NCBI RefSeq assembly: GCF_017352115.1
Contig: NZ_CP071448.1
Span: 2,441,001-2,505,000 of the forward strand
Length of the DNA: 64,000 bases
From: Flavobacterium endoglycinae
Lineage (GTDB): Bacteria; Bacteroidota; Bacteroidia; Flavobacteriales; Flavobacteriaceae
Direction of reading: 5' to 3'
Shown: piece by piece, positions 53,779 through 62,651 of the stretch
How positions within the stretch are numbered: position 1 is the first letter of the stretch
How the letters are laid out: every line of letters begins with the position of its first letter
The notes under the pieces: generated by a model
The model's database searches: none
Seen by the model: only the letters and a program-made list of their open reading frames with translations
Told to the model about the DNA's origin: nothing
Made by a program: the position numbers and the translations under genes

Positions 53779-54432
53779 ATGAAAATTCATTATATATCTG
53801 AAAATAACAGCATTCTAAATCATTTCCTTGGACAGATTAGAAATGTAAATGTACAAAACGACAGTATGCGTTTTAGAAGAAATATTGAACGCATTGGTGA
53901 AATTATGGCTTACGAATTAAGTAAAATTTTGCCTTATAAGAATGTTGAAATTCAAACACCCCTTGGCATTAAAAAAACTACAGAAATTAATACCGATTTG
54001 GTTTTATGCCCGATTTTAAGAGCAGGATTACCGCTTCATAATGGGTTTTTAAATTACTTTGATCACGCCGAAAACAGTTTTGTTTCTGCCTGCAGACATC
54101 ATCCAAATAACGATCACGAGTTTGAAATTTTAGTTGAATATCAAGCCATTTCAGATTTAAACAATAAAACGGTTTTACTTCTTGATCCCATGCTTGCAAC
54201 TGGACAATCTATTGTAGCGGTGCATAAAAAATTACTTGAAAATGCTTCTCCAGCAGAATTTCATATTGTTGTGGTTATTGCTGCACCAGAAGGAATAGCG
54301 CATCTTGAAAAAAATCTTCCTGAAAACTGTCATTTATGGGTAGCTTCACTAGATGAAAAGCTAAATGAGAAAAATTACATTGTTCCAGGTCTTGGCGATG
54401 CCGGCGATCTTGCTTACGGAAGTAAATTATAA
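53779..54432 (+). CDS. upp: Uracil phosphoribosyltransferase
   Basis: A 217-residue enzyme that makes UMP from uracil and PRPP (pyrimidine salvage). The PRPP loop LLDPMLATGQSI is diagnostic, with PILRAGLPLHNGF and VIAAPEGI around it. Its end overlaps the end of the convergent DUF6427 gene by 6 bp, the two stop codons sharing TTATAA. Cytosolic; no oddities. Confidence 0.93.
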   Translation: MKIHYISENNSILNHFLGQIRNVNVQNDSMRFRRNIERIGEIMAYELSKILPYKNVEIQTPLGIKKTTEINTDLVLCPILRAGLPLHNGFLNYFDHAENSFVSACRHHPNNDHEFEILVEYQAISDLNNKTVLLLDPMLATGQSIVAVHKKLLENASPAEFHIVVVIAAPEGIAHLEKNLPENCHLWVASLDEKLNEKNYIVPGLGDAGDLAYGSKL

Positions 54433-55356
54433 TTGAGAGAAAAAAGTAAATAAGCTGCACAAAATCAGCACATAAAATACAATTTCGTTGTTTAGTTTTT
54501 GCTGCATATATTCTACATGGCTTGCTGCCATAATAGTTAAAGGCGCAATACTAAACAATAATAAATCGTTGCTTTTATCTGGCGAAATAAGATATACGGC
54601 TGCTGCAATAAAAAAGCAGGCAACTATTTTTTTGTATGAACTATGTACAATTTGAGGTCTATTTGATAATGTTGTTAACATCGAAAATACAAAGAATAAA
54701 GCCACTGCTGTATAAATCGATAAGGCTCCGTTTTCATAATTATTTTTGAAATAATCAATTTTGAAATCGATCACCGCTCGTGTTTGAAAAAATTCAATCA
54801 CATCAATATGGAACATCAATGAGATCATTAAAAAAATAATGGCTACTGCCAAAAGCGCTACAAAAGGTAAAACCCAGTTTCTATAATCTCTTGAAACGTG
54901 AAAAACTATCGATATAAATACGAGTATTAAAAAGAGAATGCTCCAGAATTGAAATAAAGAAGCTACAAAAATCCAAAATGAAGCATCAAATATTTTTTCT
55001 TTTGATGATTTTAAAGATTGAAGCGAAATCAATCTGCGAAGTGCTAATAGAAGAAAGAAATTAGCATATACAACATTTGAATTATTGAAAATTGTTGGAA
55101 AAAATAATACAAACAATAAGTAGAAAAATATCGCGAATCCGTTGTCTTTAGTGAGTCCGTTTTTCTTGACAATAAAATTTACCATGAAAAATGAAGCCAT
55201 AATAAAGCACAATAAACTTACTTTTTGGAATATTGTGAAATAAGAATTTATCCAAGACGTTTCTCGAATTTGGAACATAAAAAAGAAAACCAGTATTAAA
55301 ATTACAACCAATGAATAATTTAATGGCGTAGATTTTTTAAAAACACTTGTTATCAT
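54427..55356 (-). CDS. DUF6427 family membrane protein
   Basis: A 309-residue protein with about eight hydrophobic helices and few soluble loops. Start MITSVFKKSTPLNYSLVVILILVFFFMF. I place it in the Flavobacteriia DUF6427 family, often found beside upp, DUF6341 and purD, the arrangement seen here. No catalytic motif or transport signature is evident; function unknown. Divergent to DUF6341 at 55499. Confidence 0.8.
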   Translation of the reverse strand: MITSVFKKSTPLNYSLVVILILVFFFMFQIRETSWINSYFTIFQKVSLLCFIMASFFMVNFIVKKNGLTKDNGFAIFFYLLFVLFFPTIFNNSNVVYANFFLLLALRRLISLQSLKSSKEKIFDASFWIFVASLFQFWSILFLILVFISIVFHVSRDYRNWVLPFVALLAVAIIFLMISLMFHIDVIEFFQTRAVIDFKIDYFKNNYENGALSIYTAVALFFVFSMLTTLSNRPQIVHSSYKKIVACFFIAAAVYLISPDKSNDLLLFSIAPLTIMAASHVEYMQQKLNNEIVFYVLILCSLFTFFSQL

Positions 55357-55498
55357 AAGGATATTTTATACTTTTGTGATTGTAAAGATAATACTTGTTT
55401 AAAATGAAAACCCGAACAAGTTGAAAAAAGATTCAATTAACTGAATTTTATCTTCAAAGCATTACACAACAATAAATAACATATAATTTTAAAGAATT

Positions 55499-55729
55499 AT
55501 GACAGCTTTTTTTGAAGGAATACAATACTTATTCGTTAACATTTTGTTTTGGCCACTTGATCAACTACGTAAGCTAGAACTAATTACATGGTTTGGTGCT
55601 AACACTATCAACTGGCTTTTTATGATCATCTGCGCATGTGCAATCGTTTATTGGATTAAACAATTACGCATTTTTGATGATGCTGGAACAGAAAACCAAG
55701 ATACAACAGCTCATTCATTTTTAAAATAA
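55499..55729 (+). CDS. DUF6341 family small membrane protein
   Basis: A 76-residue protein with one or two hydrophobic stretches (YLFVNILFWPLDQL; TINWLFMIICACAIVYWI) and a polar C-terminus. Matches by recall the Flavobacteriia family placed between DUF6427 and purD. Function unknown. Starts divergently from DUF6427, so the 142-bp gap at 55357-55498 should hold promoters for both, though no close consensus is evident there. Confidence 0.78.
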   Translation: MTAFFEGIQYLFVNILFWPLDQLRKLELITWFGANTINWLFMIICACAIVYWIKQLRIFDDAGTENQDTTAHSFLK

Positions 55730-55771
55730 AAAACCAAACCCTTTAATTAAAAAGGGCTGGTGAATTTATTT

Positions 55772-57046
55772 TTAGATTAAATCGAAACCGATATCTTTTC
55801 TAAAATACATCTTATCAAAGCTTAGTTTATCTATGTTTTGGTAAGATTTTTTTATTGCCTCTTGGAAATTATCACCGTATGATGTTATAGCAATTACACG
55901 TCCTCCATTAGTAACGACATTTTCGCCATCTAATTTTGTTCCTGCGTGAAAAACTATAGAATCTGTTACATTTTCTAATCCAGAAATTACTTTTCCTTTT
56001 TCAAAATCTTCAGGATATCCGCCAGAAACTACCATTACCGTTGTGGCACTTCTTGGATCAACCTCTAAATTAAAGTATCCTAATTTTTGATCAGCAACAG
56101 ATAAGAACAATTCTACTAAATCTGATTTCAATCTTGGCACAACTACTTCTGTTTCCGGATCACCCATTCTTACGTTGTACTCAATAACGATTGGTTCGTT
56201 TTTCACGTTAATTAGACCAATGAAAACAAAACCTTTATATTCGATTCCGTCTTTTTGGAAACCTTCGATAGTTGGTTTTACGATACGAGTTTCAATTTTT
56301 TCCATCAAAACGGCATCAACATAAGGAACTGGAGAAACTGCTCCCATTCCGCCTGTGTTTAAACCTGTATCTCCTTCTCCAATTCTTTTGTAATCTTTTG
56401 CTGTTGGAAGAATTTTATAGTTTTTCCCGTCGGTCAAAACGAAACAGCTTAATTCGATTCCGTCCAAAAATTCTTCGATAACCACTTTTGAACTTGCTGT
56501 TCCAAATTTTGCATGAACCAGCATGTTTCTTAATTCGGTTTTTGCTTCTTCAAGATCCTGAATAATCAAAACACCTTTTCCAGCTGCTAATCCGTCAGCT
56601 TTTAAAACGTAAGGAGGTTGTAAAGTTTCTAAAAACTCACATCCTTTTTCTACTGTTTCAGCAGTAAAGCTATCATAAGCTGCAGTTGGAATGTTGTGTT
56701 TCATCAAGAATTCTTTTGCAAATTCTTTACTTCCTTCTAATTGTGCACCTAATTTAGATGGTCCAATAACTGGAATATTTTTTAAACTTTCGTCGTTTTT
56801 AAAATAATCGTAAACCCCTTTAACCAAAGGATCTTCTGGTCCTACGACTACTAAACTTATATTTTCTTTAAGCACTAATGCTTTTACTGCTTCAAAATCA
56901 GTTGGAGATATGGCAACATTTTCGGCAATTGCAGCGGTTCCTGCATTTCCTGGTACTACAAAAAGTTTTTCGCAAAGCGGACTTTGAGTCATTTTCCATG
57001 CAAATGCATGTTCTCTTCCGCCTGATCCCAATAGTAAAATTGTCAT
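55772..57046 (-). CDS. purD: Phosphoribosylamine-glycine ligase
   Basis: A 424-residue ATP-grasp enzyme, second step of purine synthesis: joins 5-phosphoribosylamine and glycine with ATP. Start ILLLGSGGREHAFAWKM, ATP-grasp loop VLKADGLAAGKGVLI and EYNVRMGDPETEV confirm it. Normal length. A -7 box TATTTTTG (57079-57072) lies 26 bp before the start. It faces the divergent AMP-ligase gene. Confidence 0.96.
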   Translation of the reverse strand: MTILLLGSGGREHAFAWKMTQSPLCEKLFVVPGNAGTAAIAENVAISPTDFEAVKALVLKENISLVVVGPEDPLVKGVYDYFKNDESLKNIPVIGPSKLGAQLEGSKEFAKEFLMKHNIPTAAYDSFTAETVEKGCEFLETLQPPYVLKADGLAAGKGVLIIQDLEEAKTELRNMLVHAKFGTASSKVVIEEFLDGIELSCFVLTDGKNYKILPTAKDYKRIGEGDTGLNTGGMGAVSPVPYVDAVLMEKIETRIVKPTIEGFQKDGIEYKGFVFIGLINVKNEPIVIEYNVRMGDPETEVVVPRLKSDLVELFLSVADQKLGYFNLEVDPRSATTVMVVSGGYPEDFEKGKVISGLENVTDSIVFHAGTKLDGENVVTNGGRVIAITSYGDNFQEAIKKSYQNIDKLSFDKMYFRKDIGFDLI

Positions 57047-57071
57047 GTGTTGTTGTATTTTAGTTGTGGTG

Positions 57072-57079
57072 CAAAAATA
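57072..57079 (-). promoter_or_regulatory. -7 box of purD
   Basis: TATTTTTG on the - strand fits TAnnTTTG and would place transcription about 20 bases before the purD ATG. No clear -33. Confidence 0.45.
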
Positions 57080-57153
57080 CTTGCTTTTGTACGTAAAAAA
57101 TAATTAAATCTTAAAAAGTTGTTGTTTCTGCTCTGTTAGTAATCCTTAAAGAT

Positions 57154-57161
57154 TATTTTTG
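57154..57161 (+). promoter_or_regulatory. -7 box of the CapK-like ligase
   Basis: TATTTTTG fits TAnnTTTG on the + strand, 18 bp before the ATG at 57179. -33 region is weak. Confidence 0.4.
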
Positions 57162-57178
57162 GTGAAAATTTTGTCCAA

Positions 57179-58489
57179 ATGATTTCTCTATTCGACATTT
57201 CGCTTCGATTGAATGGTTTTCCTATCAAGAAAGCCAAATCTGAATTGGAAGAAATTATCAATTTATCTGAAAAAGAATTTGCTGTTTTTCTTGAGAATAA
57301 AAAAAAAGAAATTGTTGATTTTCATTTAAATAACAATTCATTTTACGCAGCATTAGTTGGCGATACAGTTGTTAAAAACTGGGGCGATCTTCCTCTTTTA
57401 AACAAACAAAATTTACAAAAACCACTGGAAGAAAGACTTTCAAAAGGGTATTCTAAAAAAAACATTTACCTCAACAAAACTTCCGGATCAAGCGGAACTC
57501 CTTTTGTTTTTGGTAAAGATAAATATTCTCACGCTTTAACTTGGTCTTCAATCATTATGCGTTTTGGATGGTTTGGAATTGATTTTAACCACTCCTATCA
57601 AGCACGTTTTTATGGAATTCCAATGGATTTTATTGGGTATCAAAAAGAACGCATCAAGGATTTTCTAACGCATCGTTTTCGTTTTCCAGTTTTTGATTTA
57701 TCTGATCAAGTTCTTGAAAAATTTCTAAAAAAATTCAGAACTAAAAAATTCGATTACATTAATGGATATACGAGTTCTATTGTTTTGTTTGCTAAATATT
57801 TAGAACAAAAAAATATTGTTTTAAAAGATATTTGCCCAACTTTAAAAGCCTGTTTTGTTACTTCAGAAATGCTTTTTGAATCGGATAAAGAACTTTTGGA
57901 AAGACAATTTGGTATTCCAATTATCCGCGAATATGGTGCTTCTGAATTGGATTTAATTGCTTTTGAAAATGCAGAAGGCGAATGGCAGGTAAATTCGGAA
58001 ACGCTTTTTGTCGAAATTTTAGATGAAAACAATAATCCTGTTCCACATGGAACCGAAGGTAAAATTGTGATTACTTCTTTATTCAACAAAGCACATCCTT
58101 TCATTCGATATGAAATTGGCGACATTGGAATTCTCGATGAAAAAAGCACACCTCAAAAACCAATTCTTAAAAAACTTATTGGCCGAACAAATGACGTTGC
58201 CATTTTACCAAGCGGCAAAAAATCGCCTGGATTGACGTTTTATTATGTAACCAAAAGCATTATTGAAGATGATGGAAATGTCAAAGAATTCATTATCAAA
58301 CAAACTCAATTAGACACTTTTGAAATTGAATATGTTTCTGAAAAAGAATTAACTAGTGAACAAATTCATAAAATCAAACAAGCAATCAATTTATATTTGG
58401 AACCAAATTTAAGCTTCAGTTTTACCCGAAAAACGGTTTTAGAAAGAACAAATCGCGGTAAACTAAAACAGTTTCAATCTTATTTATAA
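57179..58489 (+). CDS. CapK-like AMP-ligase of the polysaccharide locus
   Basis: A 436-residue adenylate-forming enzyme of the PaaK/CapK branch: SGSSGTPFVFGKDK (phosphate loop), REYGASELDLIAFE (YGASE in place of the usual YGxTE) and RYEIGDIGIL. It activates a carboxylate and passes it to a thiol or amine. Being next to wecB and glycosyltransferases, it may attach an acyl or amino-acid group to a surface glycan; CapK is named from capsule clusters. It shares only the family with the flexirubin ligase at 24465. Confidence 0.82.
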   Translation: MISLFDISLRLNGFPIKKAKSELEEIINLSEKEFAVFLENKKKEIVDFHLNNNSFYAALVGDTVVKNWGDLPLLNKQNLQKPLEERLSKGYSKKNIYLNKTSGSSGTPFVFGKDKYSHALTWSSIIMRFGWFGIDFNHSYQARFYGIPMDFIGYQKERIKDFLTHRFRFPVFDLSDQVLEKFLKKFRTKKFDYINGYTSSIVLFAKYLEQKNIVLKDICPTLKACFVTSEMLFESDKELLERQFGIPIIREYGASELDLIAFENAEGEWQVNSETLFVEILDENNNPVPHGTEGKIVITSLFNKAHPFIRYEIGDIGILDEKSTPQKPILKKLIGRTNDVAILPSGKKSPGLTFYYVTKSIIEDDGNVKEFIIKQTQLDTFEIEYVSEKELTSEQIHKIKQAINLYLEPNLSFSFTRKTVLERTNRGKLKQFQSYL

Positions 58490-58531
58490 TATAAATAAAA
58501 TCTTACATTTGTTTTTTTTAATTAAAAACTT

Positions 58532-59062
58532 ATGGACGATCATTCTTTACTTTCTGAAGAAACAATTTCTAATAAAATATATTTCATTCGCAGACAAAAA
58601 GTGATGCTCGATTTTGATTTGGCTTTACTTTATGAAGTTGAAACCAAAAGGCTAAATGAACAAGTCAAAAGGAATTTATCTAGATTTCCCGAAGATTTTA
58701 TGTTTCAATTAAGTGAAGATGAATACATTTCTTTAAGGTCGCAATTTGCGACCTTAAAGAAAGGAAGAGGAGAGCATCAAAAATACTTACCTTTTGCCTT
58801 CACTGAACATGGAGTTCTAATGTTATCAAGTGTTTTAAAAAGCGACAAAGCAATCCAAACCAATATTCAAATTATGCGGATTTTTACTAAAGTGAGACAA
58901 ATGCTTTTGGATACTACTGAAATAAAAGTTGATATTCTTCAGATTCAGAAGAAGTTAGAGAATCATGATAAAAATATAGAATTAGTGTTTTCTTATTTGG
59001 ACGAATTAACTGAGAAAAAAGAAAATGAAGAAGAAAGAGTAAAAATTGGATATAAAAAGTAA
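58532..59062 (+). CDS. ORF6N domain DNA-binding protein
   Basis: A 176-residue protein with an N-terminal ORF6N domain: IYFIRRQKVMLDFDLALLYEVETKRLNEQVKRNLSRFPEDFMFQLS, then LRSQFATLKKGRGEHQKYLPFAFTEHGVLMLSSVL, and a C-terminal coiled coil (LQIQKKLENHDKNIELVFSYLDELTEKKEN). ORF6N proteins are phage and plasmid-related DNA-binding proteins. Its own coding sequence contains a perfect 35-bp palindrome (58728-58762) exactly over LRSQFATLK, and two relatives lie just after the stop. It stands alone inside the polysaccharide locus, suggesting insertion by transfer. Confidence 0.88.
   Translation: MDDHSLLSEETISNKIYFIRRQKVMLDFDLALLYEVETKRLNEQVKRNLSRFPEDFMFQLSEDEYISLRSQFATLKKGRGEHQKYLPFAFTEHGVLMLSSVLKSDKAIQTNIQIMRIFTKVRQMLLDTTEIKVDILQIQKKLENHDKNIELVFSYLDELTEKKENEEERVKIGYKK
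58728..58762. repeat. Perfect 35-bp palindrome inside the ORF6N gene
   Basis: Seventeen-base arms around one central base (58745): the left arm reads TTTCTTTAAGGTCGCAA and the right arm is its exact complement. It encodes ISLRSQFATLKK within the domain. The core AAGGTCGCAA/TTGCGACCTT recurs in related form at 59069-59089 and 59095-59121. It may be a protein-binding site or an inserted palindromic unit. Confidence 0.85.
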
Positions 59063-59068
59063 TTCTTC

Positions 59069-59089
59069 AAGGTCACAAATTGTGACCTT
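59069..59089. repeat. Palindrome related to the ORF6N internal palindrome, copy 2
   Basis: Ten-base perfect arms AAGGTCACAA/TTGTGACCTT around one base (59079), 6 bp after the ORF6N stop. It shares its outer bases with the palindrome in the gene (AAGGTC-CAA) with one symmetric change G to A. Confidence 0.7.
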
Positions 59090-59094
59090 AGAAA

Positions 59095-59121
59095 CTTGAA
59101 GTCGCAATTTGCGACATCAAG
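59095..59121. repeat. Palindrome related to the ORF6N internal palindrome, copy 3
   Basis: CTTGAAGTCGCAA and TTGCGACATCAAG around one base, with one mismatched pair. The core GTCGCAATTTGCGAC is identical to the core in the gene. It lies just before the wecB promoter box. Confidence 0.7.
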
Positions 59122-59173
59122 ATTAATACAAATTATTCAGTAGTTAAGTTTCTAAAAAATCCAATTTAAACTT

Positions 59174-59181
59174 TACTTTTG
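59174..59181 (+). promoter_or_regulatory. -7 box of wecB
   Basis: TACTTTTG fits TAnnTTTG on the + strand; transcription would begin near 59188, about 40 bases before the ATG. The -33 site (TTTCT near 59149) is weak. Confidence 0.45.
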
Positions 59182-59227
59182 CCAAAAGAAACTTAAACAA
59201 GTTTGTCCTAATTACTGAAGTCAATCT

Positions 59228-60316
59228 ATGAAAATTACCATAATTGCGGGCGCAAGACCTAATTTCATCAAAATAGCACCTATTATTAATGCTATTCAAA
59301 AGAAACAAAATGAAGGTTTGAATATCTCATTTCGTTTGGTCCATACGGGTCAGCATTATGATAAAAATTTAAGTGATACTTTTTTTGAAGAATTAAATAT
59401 TCCGCAACCAGATGTGAATCTGGAAGTAAAAAGCGGTTCTCAAGCCGAACAAACCGCTGCAATTATGGTCGCTTTTGAAAAAGAACTAATTCAGAATCCA
59501 ACTGATTTGGTTTTGGTTGTTGGCGATGTAAACTCAACAATGGCGTGTTCGATTGTTGCTAAAAAATCTCATACAAAAGTAGCTCACGTTGAAGCTGGAA
59601 TCCGTTCTGGAGATTTAACAATGCCCGAAGAAATCAACAGAATGCTGACAGACAGTATTACTGATTACTTTTTTACAACCTCAACTTCGGCATCAGAAAA
59701 TTTACTAAAGCTGGGTTCAGATCCTCAAAATGTTCACTTTGTGGGCAATGTCATGATTGACACTTTGTATCAAAATATAAACCGAATTTCGGCTCCTGAT
59801 TTTTGGAATGACCATCAATTACACGAAAAAAATTATATCATTTTAACTCTGCATCGTCCTGCAAATGTTGATGAAGTTTCTTCATTGATCGAATTATTGC
59901 ACGGAATCGATCTGCTGGTAAATGACAAAAAGATAATTTTCCCTATTCACCCGAGAACTCAGGCAATTTTAAAAGAGAGTAAAACAGATTTTAAAAATAT
60001 CATTTTTGTTTCGCCTCAAGGTTATCTGAATTTCATGTATTTAATTAAAAATAGTTTTGCGGTTATTACAGACAGCGGTGGAATTTCTGAAGAAACGACA
60101 GTTCTTGGAATTCCATGTTTTACAATGCGTGATAATACGGAAAGACCTGAAACAGAAACTATTGGTTCTAATACTATTGTAGGAACTGCATTGGAAAATC
60201 TGAAAACGGTTTTTGGTTCGTTTTTACAAAATGGTGCCAGAAAAAGTGGTATTCCGGATTTATGGGATGGAAAAGCATCCGAAAGGATTATTTCAATTTT
60301 ATTGGATAAAAAATAA
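59228..60316 (+). CDS. wecB: UDP-N-acetylglucosamine 2-epimerase (non-hydrolysing)
   Basis: A 362-residue GT-B-fold epimerase: GARPNFIKIAP start, VGDVNSTMACS, HVEAGIRSGD, LTLHRPANVD and TDSGGISEETT are all family motifs. It converts UDP-GlcNAc to UDP-ManNAc for surface glycans. Its stop overlaps the next gene's start (TAATG), so it is translated with the glycosyltransferase. Part of the polysaccharide locus from 57 kb. Confidence 0.93.
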   Translation: MKITIIAGARPNFIKIAPIINAIQKKQNEGLNISFRLVHTGQHYDKNLSDTFFEELNIPQPDVNLEVKSGSQAEQTAAIMVAFEKELIQNPTDLVLVVGDVNSTMACSIVAKKSHTKVAHVEAGIRSGDLTMPEEINRMLTDSITDYFFTTSTSASENLLKLGSDPQNVHFVGNVMIDTLYQNINRISAPDFWNDHQLHEKNYIILTLHRPANVDEVSSLIELLHGIDLLVNDKKIIFPIHPRTQAILKESKTDFKNIIFVSPQGYLNFMYLIKNSFAVITDSGGISEETTVLGIPCFTMRDNTERPETETIGSNTIVGTALENLKTVFGSFLQNGARKSGIPDLWDGKASERIISILLDKK

Positions 60317-61503
60317 TGAAAGATATTCTTATTATATCCAATTATTATCCGCCGGAAAAAGGTGCAGCCGCCAACAGGATTGAGCAATTGGCTTTAAAAC
60401 TCGATCAAAACGGATATAGTGTTTCGGTTATTTCACCACTTCCAAATTATCCTAAGGGAGAACTTTTTCCAGAATATAAAGGCAAATTTTCGGTAACTGA
60501 AAAAATTGAAAATATCACTTTAAAACGTCTTTGGATTTATCCGAGTAACAGTTCTAATATTTTTAAAAGAATTGTTTCGACGCTTTCTTTTTCGACTACT
60601 TTATTCTTTTATTTATTGTTTGCAAAAACACCTCAAAAAGTTATTGTACAATCGCCTCCTTTATTATTGTCTTTTACTGCTGTTTTCGCTCTTTGGATTA
60701 GAAGAAAAAAAATAATTCTAAATGTTTCTGATCTTTGGCCAACAGCAGCTATTGAACTTGGCGTTTTAAAGAAAAACAGTATTTCGCATAAATTTCTACG
60801 TTTTATCGAGCGTTTTATCTACAAAAAGGCAAATCATATTTTTGGTCAGTCTAATGAAATTATTAATCATATTCATTCGATATTTCCAGAGAAGAAATGC
60901 TTTTTATATCGTAATTATCCTGATCATTTTATTGACAATGTACTACAAGAAAAACACAATTCAAATGAACCTATTAAATTGTTTTATGCTGGTTTATTGG
61001 GAGTTGCGCAAGGTGTTTTTGAACTTATTCAAGAATTGGATTTGAAAAATCTAAATCTTGAATTGCATATTTTTGGTGATGGTGCCGAAAGAACAGAAAT
61101 TTTAAATTATCTAAATCACAACCCAAATGCAAAAATTATTTTTCATGGAATGTTAGAGCGAAATGTATTGCATGAAACTCTGCAAAATTTAGATATTGCG
61201 TTGGTTCCTCTTAAAACAAGAATTTACGGCTCTGTTCCTTCCAAAATATTTGAATATACAGCTTTAGGATTTCCAGTTCTATATTTTGGCGGCGGTGAAG
61301 GCGAAAATATTGTGGAAGAAAATAATTTGGGATGGGTTGTTCCTGTTGAAGATTTTAAAGGTTTAAACAACGCTTTAAAACAAATTTCGGAAGTGGGAAA
61401 AGAAGAAATTCAAAATATGAAAAAGAACATTTTTCTTCATGCGAAATCTCATTTCAGTCTTGATGAACAAATGAAACAATTAATTGAAAATGATGCTTTT
61501 TAG
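60316..61503 (+). CDS. Glycosyltransferase family 4 (WbuB-like)
   Basis: A 395-residue GT-B glycosyltransferase: NYYPPEKGAAANRIEQLA start as in WbuB-type enzymes, ISPLPNYPKGELFP acceptor loop, FGQSNEII and the C-terminal VPSKIFEYTALGFPVL (E-x7-E type) motif. It probably adds a sugar, perhaps ManNAc- or FucNAc-derived, to a lipid-linked chain. Follows wecB with a 1-bp overlap. Sugar specificity is not readable. Confidence 0.9.
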   Translation: MKDILIISNYYPPEKGAAANRIEQLALKLDQNGYSVSVISPLPNYPKGELFPEYKGKFSVTEKIENITLKRLWIYPSNSSNIFKRIVSTLSFSTTLFFYLLFAKTPQKVIVQSPPLLLSFTAVFALWIRRKKIILNVSDLWPTAAIELGVLKKNSISHKFLRFIERFIYKKANHIFGQSNEIINHIHSIFPEKKCFLYRNYPDHFIDNVLQEKHNSNEPIKLFYAGLLGVAQGVFELIQELDLKNLNLELHIFGDGAERTEILNYLNHNPNAKIIFHGMLERNVLHETLQNLDIALVPLKTRIYGSVPSKIFEYTALGFPVLYFGGGEGENIVEENNLGWVVPVEDFKGLNNALKQISEVGKEEIQNMKKNIFLHAKSHFSLDEQMKQLIENDAF

Positions 61504-61520
61504 TTCATTTTTATGAAAAG

Positions 61521-61556
61521 AAAAAGGGAAAATATTGTAGAATATTTTCCCTTTTT
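61521..61556. terminator. Bidirectional terminator between the GT4 and UXS-like genes
   Basis: AAAAAGGGAAAATATT (61521-61536) and its complement at 61541-61556 with a GTAG loop. A strong 16-bp stem bordered by A and T runs, 17 bp after the glycosyltransferase stop and 3 bp before the convergent gene's end. Confidence 0.9.
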
Positions 61557-61559
61557 TTA

Positions 61560-62543
61560 TTATTTGATATAACTAGAAAAATCTTTGTGTTCTTCTTTTG
61601 CAAGTTCTTCTGGAGATAATGATTTGAAATATTCATACGTAATTTTCATTCCTTCCGCACGACTTACTTTTGCTTCCCAGCCTAACAATTCCTTTGCTTT
61701 TGTTGTATCTGGCTGACGCTGCAATGGGTCGTTTATTGGCAATGGATGATACACCACTTTCTGGTTTGTTCCTGTGAGTTTTATGATTTCTTCAGCAAAA
61801 TCTTTGATTGTGATTTCATCAGGATTTCCAATATTTACTGGATATACATAATCCGAATGTAGTAATCTGTAAATACCTTCAACTTGATCGTCTACATAAC
61901 AGAAAGAACGTGTTTGCATTCCGTCTCCAAAAATCGTTAAATCTTCGCCACGTAAAGCCTGCCCAATGAAAGCTGGAATTACACGTCCGTCGTTTAATCG
62001 CATTCTTGGTCCATAGGTATTGAAAATACGAACGATTCTGGTTTCTACTCCATGAAAAGTATGGTACGCCATTGTAATGGATTCTTGAAAGCGTTTTGCT
62101 TCGTCATAAACTCCTCTTGGACCAATTGTGTTTACGTTTCCGTAGTATTCTTCTGTTTGTGGATGAACTAATGGATCTCCATAAACTTCAGATGTTGATG
62201 CAATCAAAATTCTGGCCTTTTTTACTCTTGCTAATCCTAATAAATTGTGTGTTCCTAAAGATCCCACTTTTAAAGTCTGAATCGGAATTTTTAAATAGTC
62301 TATTGGACTTGCTGGCGACGCAAAATGCAATATATAATCTAGATCACCTGGAATATGAACAAATTTAGTAATATCGTGATGATAGAACTCGAAGTTTTCT
62401 AATTTGAATAAATGTTCGATATTTTTAAGATCTCCAGTAATCAGATTATCCATCCCAATAACAAAGTATCCTTCTTTGATAAATCTGTCACATAAATGCG
62501 ATCCTAAAAAACCTGCCGCACCTGTAATAAGTATTCTTTTCAT
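61560..62543 (-). CDS. UDP-glucuronate decarboxylase-like SDR epimerase
   Basis: A 327-residue extended SDR enzyme: [14 protein letters not shown] (NAD loop), [10 protein letters not shown] and the catalytic YDEAKR (YxxxK). The sequence [12 protein letters not shown] and [11 protein letters not shown], together with its length, are of the UDP-glucuronic acid decarboxylase (UXS, UDP-xylose synthase) type. Reads toward the wecB/GT4 genes and shares the terminator. A -7 box TACATTTG (62570-62563) lies about 20 bp upstream. It supplies a nucleotide sugar to the surface glycan. Confidence 0.88.
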   Translation of the reverse strand: MKRILITGAAGFLGSHLCDRFIKEGYFVIGMDNLITGDLKNIEHLFKLENFEFYHHDITKFVHIPGDLDYILHFASPASPIDYLKIPIQTLKVGSLGTHNLLGLARVKKARILIASTSEVYGDPLVHPQTEEYYGNVNTIGPRGVYDEAKRFQESITMAYHTFHGVETRIVRIFNTYGPRMRLNDGRVIPAFIGQALRGEDLTIFGDGMQTRSFCYVDDQVEGIYRLLHSDYVYPVNIGNPDEITIKDFAEEIIKLTGTNQKVVYHPLPINDPLQRQPDTTKAKELLGWEAKVSRAEGMKITYEYFKSLSPEELAKEEHKDFSSYIK

Positions 62544-62562
62544 AATAGTTATTTATACAACA

Positions 62563-62570
62563 CAAATGTA
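62563..62570 (-). promoter_or_regulatory. -7 box of the UXS-like gene
   Basis: TACATTTG on the - strand matches TAnnTTTG, 20 bp before the ATG at 62543. The -33 is weak. Confidence 0.45.
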
Positions 62571-62600
62571 ATTCATTTGGAGATTCTGAAAACTATTCCA

Positions 62601-62634
62601 AAAAAAAACTGCCTAATAATTTTAGACAGTTTTA
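62601..62634 (-). terminator. Terminator of the secreted repeat-protein gene
   Basis: Read on the - strand, AAAACTGTCTAAA and TTAGGCAGTTTT form a stem with one mismatch and an AT-rich loop, followed by a T run (nine A on the + strand). It is about 20 bp after the stop of the gene ending at 62652. Confidence 0.7.
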
Positions 62635-62651
62635 CATATTTAGAATATCAA

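Noticed and set aside
57754-58149. 131-codon - strand frame
   Set aside because: Antisense to the CapK-like ligase; a shadow frame.
60022-60387. 121-codon - strand frame
   Set aside because: Antisense to wecB and the GT4 start; no domain.
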